This document shows positions 25,266-34,263 of a stretch of 64,000 bases of DNA, one piece after another (position 1 is the first letter of the stretch; the number at the start of each line of letters is the position of its first letter). The notes beneath the pieces are model-generated. The model was not told where the DNA came from and did not search any database. It was given only the letters and a program-made list of their open reading frames with translations. The translations under genes and the position numbers were made by a program. The stretch comes from Aliivibrio finisterrensis_A (lineage in GTDB: Bacteria > Pseudomonadota > Gammaproteobacteria > Enterobacterales > Vibrionaceae), in NCBI RefSeq assembly GCF_004167675.1, contig NZ_SEZQ01000004.1; one strand, written 5' to 3'.

Positions 25266-26339
25266 ATGAAAAAGACACTTTTAGCACTAGCAGTACCGGC
25301 ACTTCTAATGGCTGGTTCTGCAACAGCAGCAACGGTTTATACTGCAGAAGATGGTTCAACAATTGATATGTATAGCCGTTTAGGTTTTAACATAACTGAC
25401 CGTGGCGAAGAAGATGCTGTAGGTAATTTTGATGCTCGTATCGGTCTTGGTGGTTCTCAAGTTGTTAATGATCAAGTATCTGTAATTGGTTGGGCTGAAT
25501 ATTCAGTTGGTGCTGCTGAGCAACGCGGTACAGCTGCTGATAAATCAAATTTTACACCTCGTTATGTTTGGGCAGGTATTGATGCTTCAGAAGCGGGTAA
25601 AGTGACCTTTGGTCGTGTTGCTTCTGGTATCATTATGCTTTCTGATGTAGGTGATGTATTTGCAGCGTCTGATGTATTAATTGGTCGTCAGCTTGAACTT
25701 GTTGATAATTCAGCAGCTCAAACTTTCCGTCAAGATGGCACACTTCAATACCAAAACAGCTTTGGTGCATTTGACATGTCTGTTGCTTATATTTTAGGTA
25801 ATTCAGAATCAAACCAAGATGGTTCTTATAATGCAGCAGCTCGTTATACTTTTGATATGGGTAAGGCTGGTCAGCTAATACCTATTGCAGCATATCAAGC
25901 AAACAGCACTGGTGATGCAACAAGTAGTAGTAACGCTGATACTGCAAATCGTGATTACACTTTTTGGGGGGCAGGTGTTCAATATAAATTAAATGCTTTA
26001 ACACTTGGCGCTATGTATAACCAAGATGAAATTGAAGGCCAAGGTATCTCGGGTACTTCTAAAGATAAAAGTTACGAATTAACAGCAGTATATAATATTA
26101 ATGATGATTGGACTGCTCGTGCTGGTTACCGCGCATTAGAAAACACTGGTGGTGATGAGTCAGAATTTAAAGATACAACGCTAGAAGTTCAATATCACTT
26201 AACGGCTCGCTCTTCTATTTACACAAGTTATGTGATGCGTAACGGTGAAAATGGCACAGGTTTAGGAGCTCCTTCTGCAATGACTTGGAATGATGCAGAA
26301 GAAGATTACTACCACTTAGGTCTTCGCTATGAATTCTAA
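25266..26339 (+). CDS. General outer membrane porin
   Basis: Trimeric Gram-negative porin of 357 aa. A signal peptide of 21 residues (MKKTLLALAVP...GSATA) precedes the mature start ATVYTAEDG. Beta-strand signatures of the family are visible: GSTIDMYSRLGF, RYVWAGIDASEAGKVTFGR, and the C-terminal strand YYHLGLRYEF ending in Phe. It resembles the OmpU/OmpC group of Vibrio; I cannot tell which paralogue. AGGG lies about eight bases before the ATG. It is expected to be highly expressed. Confidence 0.9.
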   Translation: MKKTLLALAVPALLMAGSATAATVYTAEDGSTIDMYSRLGFNITDRGEEDAVGNFDARIGLGGSQVVNDQVSVIGWAEYSVGAAEQRGTAADKSNFTPRYVWAGIDASEAGKVTFGRVASGIIMLSDVGDVFAASDVLIGRQLELVDNSAAQTFRQDGTLQYQNSFGAFDMSVAYILGNSESNQDGSYNAAARYTFDMGKAGQLIPIAAYQANSTGDATSSSNADTANRDYTFWGAGVQYKLNALTLGAMYNQDEIEGQGISGTSKDKSYELTAVYNINDDWTARAGYRALENTGGDESEFKDTTLEVQYHLTARSSIYTSYVMRNGENGTGLGAPSAMTWNDAEEDYYHLGLRYEF

Positions 26340-26418
26340 TCTGACCAACAATATTGATATTGCTTTAAATCTATAAGGGTGGATTCTTAGTTAACTATCA
26401 ATCAGGTTAGAAAACCAA

Positions 26419-26453
26419 AATCCTCACTGATCCGTCAGTGGGGATTTTTTTCT
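26419..26453 (+). terminator. Rho-independent terminator after the porin gene
   Basis: ATCCTCACTGA (26420-26430), loop TCCG, TCAGTGGGGAT (26435-26445) with one G-T pair, then a T-run. Confidence 0.9.
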
Positions 26454-26493
26454 TTTAGATAAAAAGCTAAAAATAGTAAATTGCAGGCATAAA

Positions 26494-26517
26494 AAATCCC
26501 CGCTAGTGCGAGGATTT
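26494..26517 (-). terminator. Rho-independent terminator after yfbU
   Basis: AAATCCCCGC (26494-26503) and GCGAGGATTT (26508-26517) pair around a 4-base loop with one mismatch-type wobble. On the minus strand a T-run follows. Confidence 0.85.
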
Positions 26518-26556
26518 TAAATAGAATTTTTATGCTTTAACTTATTTATATAGAAA

Positions 26557-27057
26557 TTAAGCGTTAAAAATTTGCGCTAATTCAGTAGAGCATAGGTGGT
26601 ATTGACGTGGACAGTTACGCCATGTCGTTAGCATACGACGGTATTTATCCATCATCGGCATTTGGCTGTTAAAGTGGTGATCGGCTTTATCAAACTGAGG
26701 GTATAAACCTTCAGAGCTTGTTAAGAAGCGAACGTAATTTACTTGTTGTGCTTCTGTAGCTACATCAAACCCTAAGAACTGAAGGCGACGAGCATCAACC
26801 TTTGCCTGACATTCAGGCACTAGCATGTTGTAAGACTCTTGCATTGCATGGTACATCTCCATGAAATCAATGATCTCACGACATTCTGCTTCTGTAATAC
26901 AACCAAAATCTTTATCCAGTTCGCGGATCTGCAGTTCATAACCACGCTCAACAATTAACTGTTGGCGTTGGTATTTTGCTGCATTAGCAGGATCCATCTG
27001 TGACATTAAATAATACTGGTTTGAAAGGATTAAGCGTTGAGCATTTGTCATATCCAT
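26557..27057 (-). CDS. yfbU: YfbU family protein (UPF0304)
   Basis: Conserved protein of 166 aa, same length as E. coli YfbU and near identical at motifs such as TNAQRLILSNQYYLMSQMDP, MEMYHAMQ, RLQFLGFD and CPRQYHL. No catalytic motif is known; overexpression of YfbU is reported to be toxic in E. coli. It lies 100 bases downstream of fhs on the same strand and has its own terminator. Confidence 0.93.
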   Translation of the reverse strand: MDMTNAQRLILSNQYYLMSQMDPANAAKYQRQQLIVERGYELQIRELDKDFGCITEAECREIIDFMEMYHAMQESYNMLVPECQAKVDARRLQFLGFDVATEAQQVNYVRFLTSSEGLYPQFDKADHHFNSQMPMMDKYRRMLTTWRNCPRQYHLCSTELAQIFNA

Positions 27058-27160
27058 CAGGATAACCTCAAAAATTATAAGTAAAATTGTATAAAAAGTT
27101 GAAGCTAGATTAACAGTAAATGTAGCACATAGAATATGATCTATATTAAGTTATGTGATC

Positions 27161-28915
27161 TTAGCTGAGTCCGATGATGTTTCCGTCTGTATCAATGTCT
27201 AAATTCATAAAAGCAGGCTTTTCAGGTAAGCCAGGCATGGTCATCACATTGCCACACAATGCGTATATAAATCCAGCACCGGCACACAGTTTCAATTCAC
27301 GAATAGGTACAATGAAATCGGTCGGTGCGCCTTTAATGTTGCCATCGGTAGAAATAGAAGCGGGCGTTTTGGCCATACAAACAGCTAAAGATTGGTAGCC
27401 TAATTGCTCAAACTGTTCTAATTGCTGCTGTGCTTTTTCTGATAATTCGATTCGTTCTGCACCGTAACCTTTTATTGCAACGGCATTTAACTTATCAAAT
27501 AAGCTCATGTCACTTGTGTATAGTGGGGTAAATTGAGTGGTTTTTTTGCAAGCCGCGATAACTTTTGAAGCGAGCTCTTTTGCGCCTTCACCACCTTTTA
27601 CGAATGCTTCACTGATAGAGACATCGACATTCGTTTCTGATGCTTGTGCTGAAATCCATTGTTGTAAGAAATCCAACTCTTCTTGAGTGTCTTCAGGGAA
27701 ACGGTTAATGGCTACAACAACAGGAAGACCGTATTTAGCACAGTTACTAATGTGCCATTGTAAATTCTCTAGCCCTGCATTTAAGGCTTCTTGGTTTGGA
27801 GTGAATAGAGCTTTAGGCAAAGCTTGACCTGGTGATAACGGGAATAGGCCTGAGTTCGCTTTTATACCTCGAAGCGTTGCAACAAGCACAGCACAATCAG
27901 GTGCTTTTCCTGCTAATGGTGCTTTAATGTTGCAGGCTTTCTCTAAACCCATATCTGAGCCAAAGCCACCTTCTGTAACGGTATAATCCGTTAGTTTTAA
28001 AGCGATATTATCTGCAATGATAGAGGAGTTACCATGGGCGATATTAGCAAAAGGACCCGAGTGAACAAAGGTAGGGACACCTTCTAGCGTTTGCATCAAG
28101 GTTGGGTTAATAGCAAATTTCATGGTAACGGTCATTGCACCTGCGACTTGAAGATCTTCTGTAGTGATAGGTTCACCATCCAGGTTATAAGCCACGACAA
28201 TACGGCCGATGCGTTGACGTAAGTCTTGAAGATCGGTTGCCAGTGCCAGAATAGCCATCAATTCAGAAGCAGCGGTAATATCAAAACCATCTTCACGTTC
28301 GTAACCATTAATGTTTTTTCCATCTTCATTTTTACCAATGGTCACCATACGAAGCGCACGATCGTTATGGTCCATTACTCGCTTCCATACCACTTGAGAT
28401 GGGTCAATTCGTAAAGCAGGTAAATCATTCTTTTGAGCAAATTCTTCATAACCTAAGCGTTGTTCGTGATAGATACGAGCATCGATAGCAGCAGAAGCTA
28501 GATTATGCGCCGCAGTAATCGCATGAATATCACCAGTTAGGTGTAAATTTAATTCTTCCATCGGAGCTACTTGGCTATAACCACCACCTGCAGCACCACC
28601 TTTTACACCAAATACCGGCCCCATAGACGGCTGTCGGATACAAGCACTAACGGATTCCCCTAATTTTGCTAGACCTTGAGCCAATCCAATAGTTGTCACT
28701 GTTTTACCTTCACCGAGAGGGGTTGGCGTGATAGCACTAACTAAAATTAACTTACCATTTGGTTTATCTTCAAGGTGTTTTAAGGCGTCAATATTGACTT
28801 TTGCTTTGTAACGACCTTGTGGGGTAATGTCATCATCATGCAGCCCTAAGTTTGACGCAATCGTTTTCATTCTAGTAAGTGTCGCAGTTTGGCAAATTTC
28901 AATATCGCTTTTCAT
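27161..28915 (-). CDS. fhs: Formate-tetrahydrofolate ligase Fhs
   Basis: Makes 10-formyl-tetrahydrofolate from formate, THF and ATP, feeding one-carbon metabolism. The 584-aa product is longer than the bacterial average (about 556). The N-terminus has the P-loop TPLGEGKTVTTIGLAQGL at about residues 62-80. RQPSMGPVFGVKGGAAGGGY and the ending PGLPEKPAFMNLDID are family signatures. E. coli lacks this enzyme. folD, which works on the same folate pool, is at 55.8 kb in this window. Confidence 0.96.
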   Translation of the reverse strand: MKSDIEICQTATLTRMKTIASNLGLHDDDITPQGRYKAKVNIDALKHLEDKPNGKLILVSAITPTPLGEGKTVTTIGLAQGLAKLGESVSACIRQPSMGPVFGVKGGAAGGGYSQVAPMEELNLHLTGDIHAITAAHNLASAAIDARIYHEQRLGYEEFAQKNDLPALRIDPSQVVWKRVMDHNDRALRMVTIGKNEDGKNINGYEREDGFDITAASELMAILALATDLQDLRQRIGRIVVAYNLDGEPITTEDLQVAGAMTVTMKFAINPTLMQTLEGVPTFVHSGPFANIAHGNSSIIADNIALKLTDYTVTEGGFGSDMGLEKACNIKAPLAGKAPDCAVLVATLRGIKANSGLFPLSPGQALPKALFTPNQEALNAGLENLQWHISNCAKYGLPVVVAINRFPEDTQEELDFLQQWISAQASETNVDVSISEAFVKGGEGAKELASKVIAACKKTTQFTPLYTSDMSLFDKLNAVAIKGYGAERIELSEKAQQQLEQFEQLGYQSLAVCMAKTPASISTDGNIKGAPTDFIVPIRELKLCAGAGFIYALCGNVMTMPGLPEKPAFMNLDIDTDGNIIGLS

Positions 28916-29130
28916 AGTAACGGGAACCTTTTAGGGAAGAGTTAAAAATGCTGAAAAGAAGCGCGCTTTTTATACCACAGAACTTAGGTGATACTGAATG
29001 AATTCACTAAATTTAATATGGAATTAATAGAAATATTTATAAGGTGTGATCAAGAGTATGAACAAGGTTTAAGATTAGGTTAATGGCATGTGATAATCTT
29101 TATTTGTCTATAGGGAAGAGTGAGGTGTGA

Positions 29131-30732
29131 ATGTCTTGGCGTGATCTGAGTTTTCGACGTCGATTGTTAGTAGTGATGACCATTTCGGGTATCGGTAAAT
29201 TACTCATTTTGTCTCTTTGTGCTTTTTTGTATATCAAGCACTGGGAATCTCAAGACAGTGGAGATAAAGCATTAGGGGTTGCTCGGTTTCTTGCTCAATC
29301 CCCGATCGTCATTTCAGCAGTAGAACAAAATGCCCCGACATTAATTGAAGAGAAAATAGAGCGATTACGAACCTCTATTGGTGCTGCGTTTATCGTGGTT
29401 GGTAATAAAAAAGGAATACGTATTGCTCACCCAATTAAGGAGCGTATTGGAAAAGCGATGCAAGGTGGAGATAACCAACAAGCCTTACAGTTGGGAGAAT
29501 CTTATATTTCCTATGCTAAAGGCTCTTTGGGCCATTCGGTGCGAGGTAAAACGCCAATTTTCGACCAGCAAGGCAATATTATCGGGGTGGTTTCTGTTGG
29601 TTATCTATTAACTACTATAGACAGCAAGGTATCTCATTTTCTTAGTTTCTTTCTTGGGATGGCGGTATTGGTGATTTTTGCTAATGCGATTATTGCCAAT
29701 TTTATTGCAAGACGCTTTCAAAAGTCTATTTTTGGCTTTGAACCTGAAGCTTTTGGGCGTTTATACAAAGAGCAGCAAGTTACTTTGTCTACGCTACGTG
29801 AAGGCGTGTTAAGTATTGATGCCAATGGCAAATTGAGATCTATTAATAAAAGTGCCTGTGACATATTAGGGGTCGATCCTAAGCAATCTTTAAATCGGTT
29901 GTTTATTGAAGTGTTGCCAGACAGTGATTTAACTAAGCTTTTAGTAACACAGCAATCAGAACACGATATTGAACTGTTATTAAATGGTCAGGCTGTAATT
30001 GCAAATCGAGAGTTGATCAAAATGGATGGTGTCGTGATTGGCGCGGTATCCAGTTTTCGACGTAAAGATGAGATAAGTGAATTAACGACTCAGCTTTCTC
30101 AAGTCAAACAATATGCCGATTTATTGCGTTCACAAACTCATGAGCATCGAAATAAGTTAAATACAATTAGTGGGCTAATTCAGTTAGGAAAAATTGAAGA
30201 GGTGCAGCAGATCATTGGGCAAGAGAGTCAGCGTTATCAAAAACTGATTGAATTTTTACGAGAGAGTATCTCAGAACCGATGATTGCGGGTGTCTTACTT
30301 GGTAAAAGTGAACGCGCTAGAGAGCTTGGACTATTGCTTGATATTGAAGAAGGTACGCAATTAAGTGTGCTTCCTCTGCATATTCGAGCGGAGGATATGG
30401 TGACCATTATTGGAAATTTAATTGATAATGCCTTTGAGGCAACGTTAAGTAAACCCATGGGGGATTTTGCACCTATCGTGGTGAGCATTACTGATTTTGG
30501 GCAAGAAGTTATTATGGAGGTTGAAGACAAAGGATGTGGCCTACTACAGGCATTTACCTTTAAACAGTTGACTCAAAGAGGAGTATCAACAAAATCAGAT
30601 AAAGGTCGTGGTGTTGGTTTGCATTTAATTCAGCAACTAGTGGACCATTATCGTGGGGAGTTTACGGTCAGAAGTCATGAAGGACAAGGCACATTGATGA
30701 CTATTTATTTACCTAAAGAATTAAAGTCGTAG
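29131..30732 (+). CDS. CitA/DcuS-family sensor histidine kinase
   Basis: Membrane sensor kinase of 533 aa. Layout: membrane helix (about 14-36), periplasmic PASTA/sCache-like ligand domain (about 40-165) typical of CitA/DcuS, second helix (about 170-195), cytoplasmic PAS (about 215-310), H-box SQTHEHRNKLN (about 333-343), then an HATPase domain with N-box GNLIDNAFEA, DKGCGL and GRGVGLHLIQQL. The family senses citrate or C4-dicarboxylates. The response regulator follows 44 bases later, and the tctCBA transporter lies nearby at 34-37 kb, so citrate or a related tricarboxylate is a reasonable guess. Confidence 0.9.
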   Translation: MSWRDLSFRRRLLVVMTISGIGKLLILSLCAFLYIKHWESQDSGDKALGVARFLAQSPIVISAVEQNAPTLIEEKIERLRTSIGAAFIVVGNKKGIRIAHPIKERIGKAMQGGDNQQALQLGESYISYAKGSLGHSVRGKTPIFDQQGNIIGVVSVGYLLTTIDSKVSHFLSFFLGMAVLVIFANAIIANFIARRFQKSIFGFEPEAFGRLYKEQQVTLSTLREGVLSIDANGKLRSINKSACDILGVDPKQSLNRLFIEVLPDSDLTKLLVTQQSEHDIELLLNGQAVIANRELIKMDGVVIGAVSSFRRKDEISELTTQLSQVKQYADLLRSQTHEHRNKLNTISGLIQLGKIEEVQQIIGQESQRYQKLIEFLRESISEPMIAGVLLGKSERARELGLLLDIEEGTQLSVLPLHIRAEDMVTIIGNLIDNAFEATLSKPMGDFAPIVVSITDFGQEVIMEVEDKGCGLLQAFTFKQLTQRGVSTKSDKGRGVGLHLIQQLVDHYRGEFTVRSHEGQGTLMTIYLPKELKS

Positions 30733-30776
30733 AAACGGCACTCTTATAAATATAAAAATGAACAAAAGGATATTGT

Positions 30777-31451
30777 GTGAGCAGTAAAATCAGTATTGTT
30801 ATTGTTGAGGATGACATTGGTATTGCAGAAATACACCGCCGTAATCTCGAAAAAATTGATTCCGTCGAGGTGATTGGCATTGCTGCCAGTAAGGAAGAAG
30901 CGACTCTCTTGTTTGAGGTGCTAAATCCAGATTTGGTGTTATTGGACATTTATCTTCCTGATGGTAATGGCCTTGATATATTGCGTGAATTACGCCAGAA
31001 AGAGTCGTCCCCTGATGTAATATTAATTACCGCAGATAGAGATGTGAATACGCTGCAAGAAGCCATGCGTGGTGGTGTGGTAGATTATCTGCTAAAGCCT
31101 GTTATATTTAGTCGACTCGAAGAAGCAATTAATAAATATTTAAGCCAAAAGCAGCAATTTATTAATCGTGTTGATATTGATCAAAGCATGGTAGATGCAA
31201 TGTTGCACTCTACTACAGCACAGTCAGTAGCAAGGCTGCCTAAAGGTATTGATGGCGTAACGTTAGAGAAAGTTCGCCAACTATTTAGCCATGAAAAACA
31301 GTTAACTGCAGATCAGGCGGGAGAGTTAATTGGGGCAAGTCGAACAACTGCTCGCCGTTATTTAGAATATTTGATTAGCTCTGGAGAATTAAGTGCCGAC
31401 CTCTCTTATGGCAGCGTTGGGCGACCAGAGCGAACATACTTTAAGGCATAG
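30777..31451 (+). CDS. CitB/DcuR-family response regulator
   Basis: Response regulator of 224 aa, partner of the preceding kinase. The receiver domain (1-120) has the acidic pair at 11-13 (VEDD), the phospho-acceptor Asp57 (LLDIYLPDGNG) and Lys107 (YLLKPV). The C-terminal part (about 150-224) holds a helix-turn-helix (LTADQAGELIGASRTTARRY), as in CitB/DcuR/MalR. The GTG start at 30777 is six bases after AGGA. Likely targets are the tct genes, by inference. Confidence 0.92.
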   Translation: MSSKISIVIVEDDIGIAEIHRRNLEKIDSVEVIGIAASKEEATLLFEVLNPDLVLLDIYLPDGNGLDILRELRQKESSPDVILITADRDVNTLQEAMRGGVVDYLLKPVIFSRLEEAINKYLSQKQQFINRVDIDQSMVDAMLHSTTAQSVARLPKGIDGVTLEKVRQLFSHEKQLTADQAGELIGASRTTARRYLEYLISSGELSADLSYGSVGRPERTYFKA

Positions 31452-31477
31452 CTTATTTTTTAAGGTATTAACAACAA

Positions 31478-31948
31478 ATGACACCAGCAACGAAATTATT
31501 AAAGAAAGCAAAAATAGATCACCAAGTGCTTGAGTACCATCATGATCCAAAAGCTCAAGCATATGGGTTAGAAGCGGCAGAAAAGCTGGGTTTGCCTCAT
31601 GAAGAGGTATTTAAAACCTTAGTTGTTCAAGTGGATGAAAAAGAACTTGTTGTGGGCATTATTCCTGTTGCTGCTCATTTAAGCATGAAGTTAATCGCTA
31701 AAGCCGTTGGTGGAAAAAAAGCCAAAATGGCAGATCCCGCCTTAGTTCAAAAATCCACTGGATATGTGATGGGAGGCGTGAGTCCTCTTGGTCAGAAGAA
31801 ACGATTGAAAACCGTGATCGATAATAGTGCTGAACAGTTTGAAACCATGTATGTCAGTGGTGGTAAACGAGGGCTAGATATTGGCTTGGCTCCTAGTGCT
31901 TTACAACAAGTGTTAAACGCACAGTTTATGGATATTAAAGCAGAGTGA
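31478..31948 (+). CDS. ybaK: Cys-tRNA(Pro)/Cys-tRNA(Cys) deacylase YbaK
   Basis: Trans-editing protein of 156 aa that removes cysteine from mischarged tRNA(Pro). The YbaK/ProX-insertion domain covers the whole protein; KTLVVQVD, the GGKKAKMADP region and GYVMGGVSPLGQKK match the family. It lies 26 bases after the response regulator gene and its stop overlaps the long form of the next gene, so it may be in one operon. Confidence 0.93.
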   Translation: MTPATKLLKKAKIDHQVLEYHHDPKAQAYGLEAAEKLGLPHEEVFKTLVVQVDEKELVVGIIPVAAHLSMKLIAKAVGGKKAKMADPALVQKSTGYVMGGVSPLGQKKRLKTVIDNSAEQFETMYVSGGKRGLDIGLAPSALQQVLNAQFMDIKAE

Positions 31949-31968
31949 TCATGGAAGGGAGAAGCTCT

Positions 31969-32853
31969 ATGAAGAAAAAAACAGTATCACTTGTTCTTGG
32001 AAGTGGTGGCGCGAGAGGTCTTGCTCATATCGGCGTGATCCGCTGGTTAGAAGAACATGATTTTGAGATTGTATCTGTCTCTGGTTGTTCTATTGGTACG
32101 GTTGTTGGTGGTGTGTACGCAGCAGGAAAACTGGATGAATTTGAAGATTGGATGCGAACCATTACCAAGCTTGATATTGTTTCTTTGATGGACTTTAACT
32201 GGGGAAAAGGCGGGCTTATTAAAGGCGAGAAAGTAATGAACCGTTTGAGTGACATTCTTGGTGATTTGCATATCGAAGATTTAGCCATTCCTTATACCGC
32301 GGTAGCGGCTGATATTAGTAACGAAAAAGAAGTATGGTTACAAAAGGGCTCATTACTGCAAGCCATTCGAGCGTCTATCTCATTGCCTTTATACCTAATG
32401 CCAATAGAATTTAATGGCAAAACGTTAATTGATGGTGGTGTATTAAACCCAGTACCGATTGCACCAACGTTTGGTGATCATTCGGATATCACTTTAGCGG
32501 TCAATTTAGCGGGTGAAATGACTCATAAAATTGATGATTTTGAAATTAATCAAGTAGATATCTCAGCACAAGAACCAGAAGAAGAGATGCCATTTCACCG
32601 AAAAGTCAGTGATTATTTTGGTTCGTTAACCGCAAAAACCTCAAGAATTGACTTAGGAATGTATGATATTGCCAACCAAGCATTTGATGCAATGCAGAGC
32701 ACCATTGCAAGACAAAAGTTGGCCGCTTACCCGCCTGATATTACGGTTGAAATAGCGCGAGACGCGTGCGGTACTTTTGAGTTCGAACGTACGGCAGAGA
32801 TGATCGATTTAGGCTATGAGAGAGCAGAACATGCTTTAAAACATTTGCTATAA
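31969..32853 (+). CDS. rssA: Patatin-like phospholipase family protein (RssA-type)
   Basis: Ser-Asp lipase-like protein of 294 aa. The oxyanion loop is GSGGARGLAHIG at residues 12-23 and the nucleophile elbow is GCSIG (Ser at about 46). The DG of the dyad is in LIDGGVLNPVPI. The start is the ATG at 31969, seven bases after GGGAG; an in-frame GTG at 31945 overlaps ybaK. E. coli RssA is a close relative with no proven substrate. A strong terminator follows. Confidence 0.88.
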   Translation: MKKKTVSLVLGSGGARGLAHIGVIRWLEEHDFEIVSVSGCSIGTVVGGVYAAGKLDEFEDWMRTITKLDIVSLMDFNWGKGGLIKGEKVMNRLSDILGDLHIEDLAIPYTAVAADISNEKEVWLQKGSLLQAIRASISLPLYLMPIEFNGKTLIDGGVLNPVPIAPTFGDHSDITLAVNLAGEMTHKIDDFEINQVDISAQEPEEEMPFHRKVSDYFGSLTAKTSRIDLGMYDIANQAFDAMQSTIARQKLAAYPPDITVEIARDACGTFEFERTAEMIDLGYERAEHALKHLL

Positions 32854-32868
32854 GTGAACAATCGATAT

Positions 32869-32908
32869 AAAAACGCCCAAACTTATTATTAAGCTTGGGC
32901 GTTTTTTA
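32869..32908 (+). terminator. Bidirectional terminator between rssA and rhlE
   Basis: AAACGCCCAA (32871-32880) and TTGGGCGTTT (32895-32904) pair perfectly, followed by T on plus and by T on the minus strand, so both convergent genes may use it. Confidence 0.85.
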
Positions 32909-32943
32909 TTTATCTTAATAAAGATGAATACGTGATTAAGCGA

Positions 32944-34140
32944 TTACGCTTTTGATTCTGGTTTTCTTTTTGGCTTAAAGTTCAAAATAGAAATAGGCAC
33001 TTCTTTACGTGGCGCAAAGCCTTCAATTTCTTTACGCACAATTAAGTGGCCAAGACGTTTTTCAATCATACATAGATTCTTAAAATCGTCTTTAGAAACA
33101 AATGAGATAGCCTCACCTTTTGCTCCCGCACGGCCAGTACGACCAATACGGTGCACATAGTCATCTGCCGGGAAAGGTAGATCATAGTTTACTACGCGCG
33201 TTAGCTCATCAATATCAATACCACGAGCCGCAATACCAGTAGCAACTAAGTATTGTAATTTACCTTCTTTAAAGTCATTCAGCACTTTTGCTCGTGCTTC
33301 TTGGCTTCGGCCACTGTGGAAAGCTTCAGCTCGAATATCACGTTTCTCTAACTGGCTTACTAGCTTCGCTGCACCATGCTTTGTCTCAATAAAGATCAGC
33401 GCTTGGTCCCAATTGTTTTCTTTAATTAGGTGGCTCAGTAGTGCCGATTTTTTATCTTTATCTACCGTTGTTAGCCATTGGTCAATCTGTGGTGCAGAGG
33501 TCGTTTTTGGCGAAATAGTAATTTCAATTGGGTTATTTACCGCTGTTTTTGCTAAATAACGAACTTGATCAGACAGTGTTGCTGAGAACAGCATGTTTTG
33601 GCGATCTAATGGTAAGCGCTCAATGATTTTGTTGATGTCTTCAATAAAGCCCATATCTAACATACGGTCGGCTTCATCAAGAACTAAGATCTCAATCTCA
33701 TCAAAATGAATTGCACGCTGTGTGTACATATCAAGCAAACGACCCGGCGTCGCAACCAGAACATCAACCCCTTCAATTAGGCGTTCTTTTTGGTTTTTAT
33801 AATCAACACCGCCATACATAGCTAATGATGCAATATCAATGTGCTTGCTGTACTTCTGAATGTTGTCTTCAACTTGAATTGCTAGCTCACGCGTTGGCGT
33901 TAAAATTAATGCACGAACACGTTTAGCTCGAACTTTAGTTTGATTTTCGCTGAGGATTTCTAAAATAGGTAATACAAAGCTAGCTGTTTTACCTGTACCT
34001 GTTTGCGCAGCAGCAATCAGGTTTTTTCCAGTAAGCGCAACGGGAATGGCTTTTTCTTGAATTGGAGTTGGGGCTTTATAACCCAGTTCGTCGATGGCTT
34101 TTAAAATTGGATCGCTTAACCCAAGTTTGGAAAATGGCAT
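32944..34140 (-). CDS. rhlE: DEAD-box ATP-dependent RNA helicase RhlE
   Basis: RNA helicase of 398 aa from the ATG at 34140; the frame runs 30 codons further upstream but reads as a non-coding Cys/Phe-rich stretch. Motifs in order: Q motif (F-x-x-L-G-L...PTPIQ), AQTGTGKT, PTRELA, TPGR, DEAD, SAT, then HRIGRTGR. The C-terminal tail is short and basic (FKPKRKPESKA), as in RhlE, fitting RNA remodelling in ribosome assembly or decay. It lies downstream of tctA on the same strand, separated by a strong hairpin. Confidence 0.92.
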   Translation of the reverse strand: MPFSKLGLSDPILKAIDELGYKAPTPIQEKAIPVALTGKNLIAAAQTGTGKTASFVLPILEILSENQTKVRAKRVRALILTPTRELAIQVEDNIQKYSKHIDIASLAMYGGVDYKNQKERLIEGVDVLVATPGRLLDMYTQRAIHFDEIEILVLDEADRMLDMGFIEDINKIIERLPLDRQNMLFSATLSDQVRYLAKTAVNNPIEITISPKTTSAPQIDQWLTTVDKDKKSALLSHLIKENNWDQALIFIETKHGAAKLVSQLEKRDIRAEAFHSGRSQEARAKVLNDFKEGKLQYLVATGIAARGIDIDELTRVVNYDLPFPADDYVHRIGRTGRAGAKGEAISFVSKDDFKNLCMIEKRLGHLIVRKEIEGFAPRKEVPISILNFKPKRKPESKA

Positions 34141-34205
34141 GTGAAATCTCAGATATATAAATAGAGGGCGATTGTAGCATGAAAAAAAGAAATGACAGCA
34201 GGGGA

Positions 34206-34240
34206 ATAGGCACCAATGATCCTTTATCATTGGCGCCTAT
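34206..34240 (-). terminator. Long hairpin after tctA, without T-run
   Basis: ATAGGCACCAATGAT (34206-34220) and ATCATTGGCGCCTAT (34226-34240) form a 15-bp stem with one wobble and a 5-base loop. No T-run follows on either strand. It lies between tctA and rhlE, so it may stop, pause or protect the tct transcript. Confidence 0.55.
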
Positions 34241-34263
34241 GTGTAGACGATTAAATTAATTGA

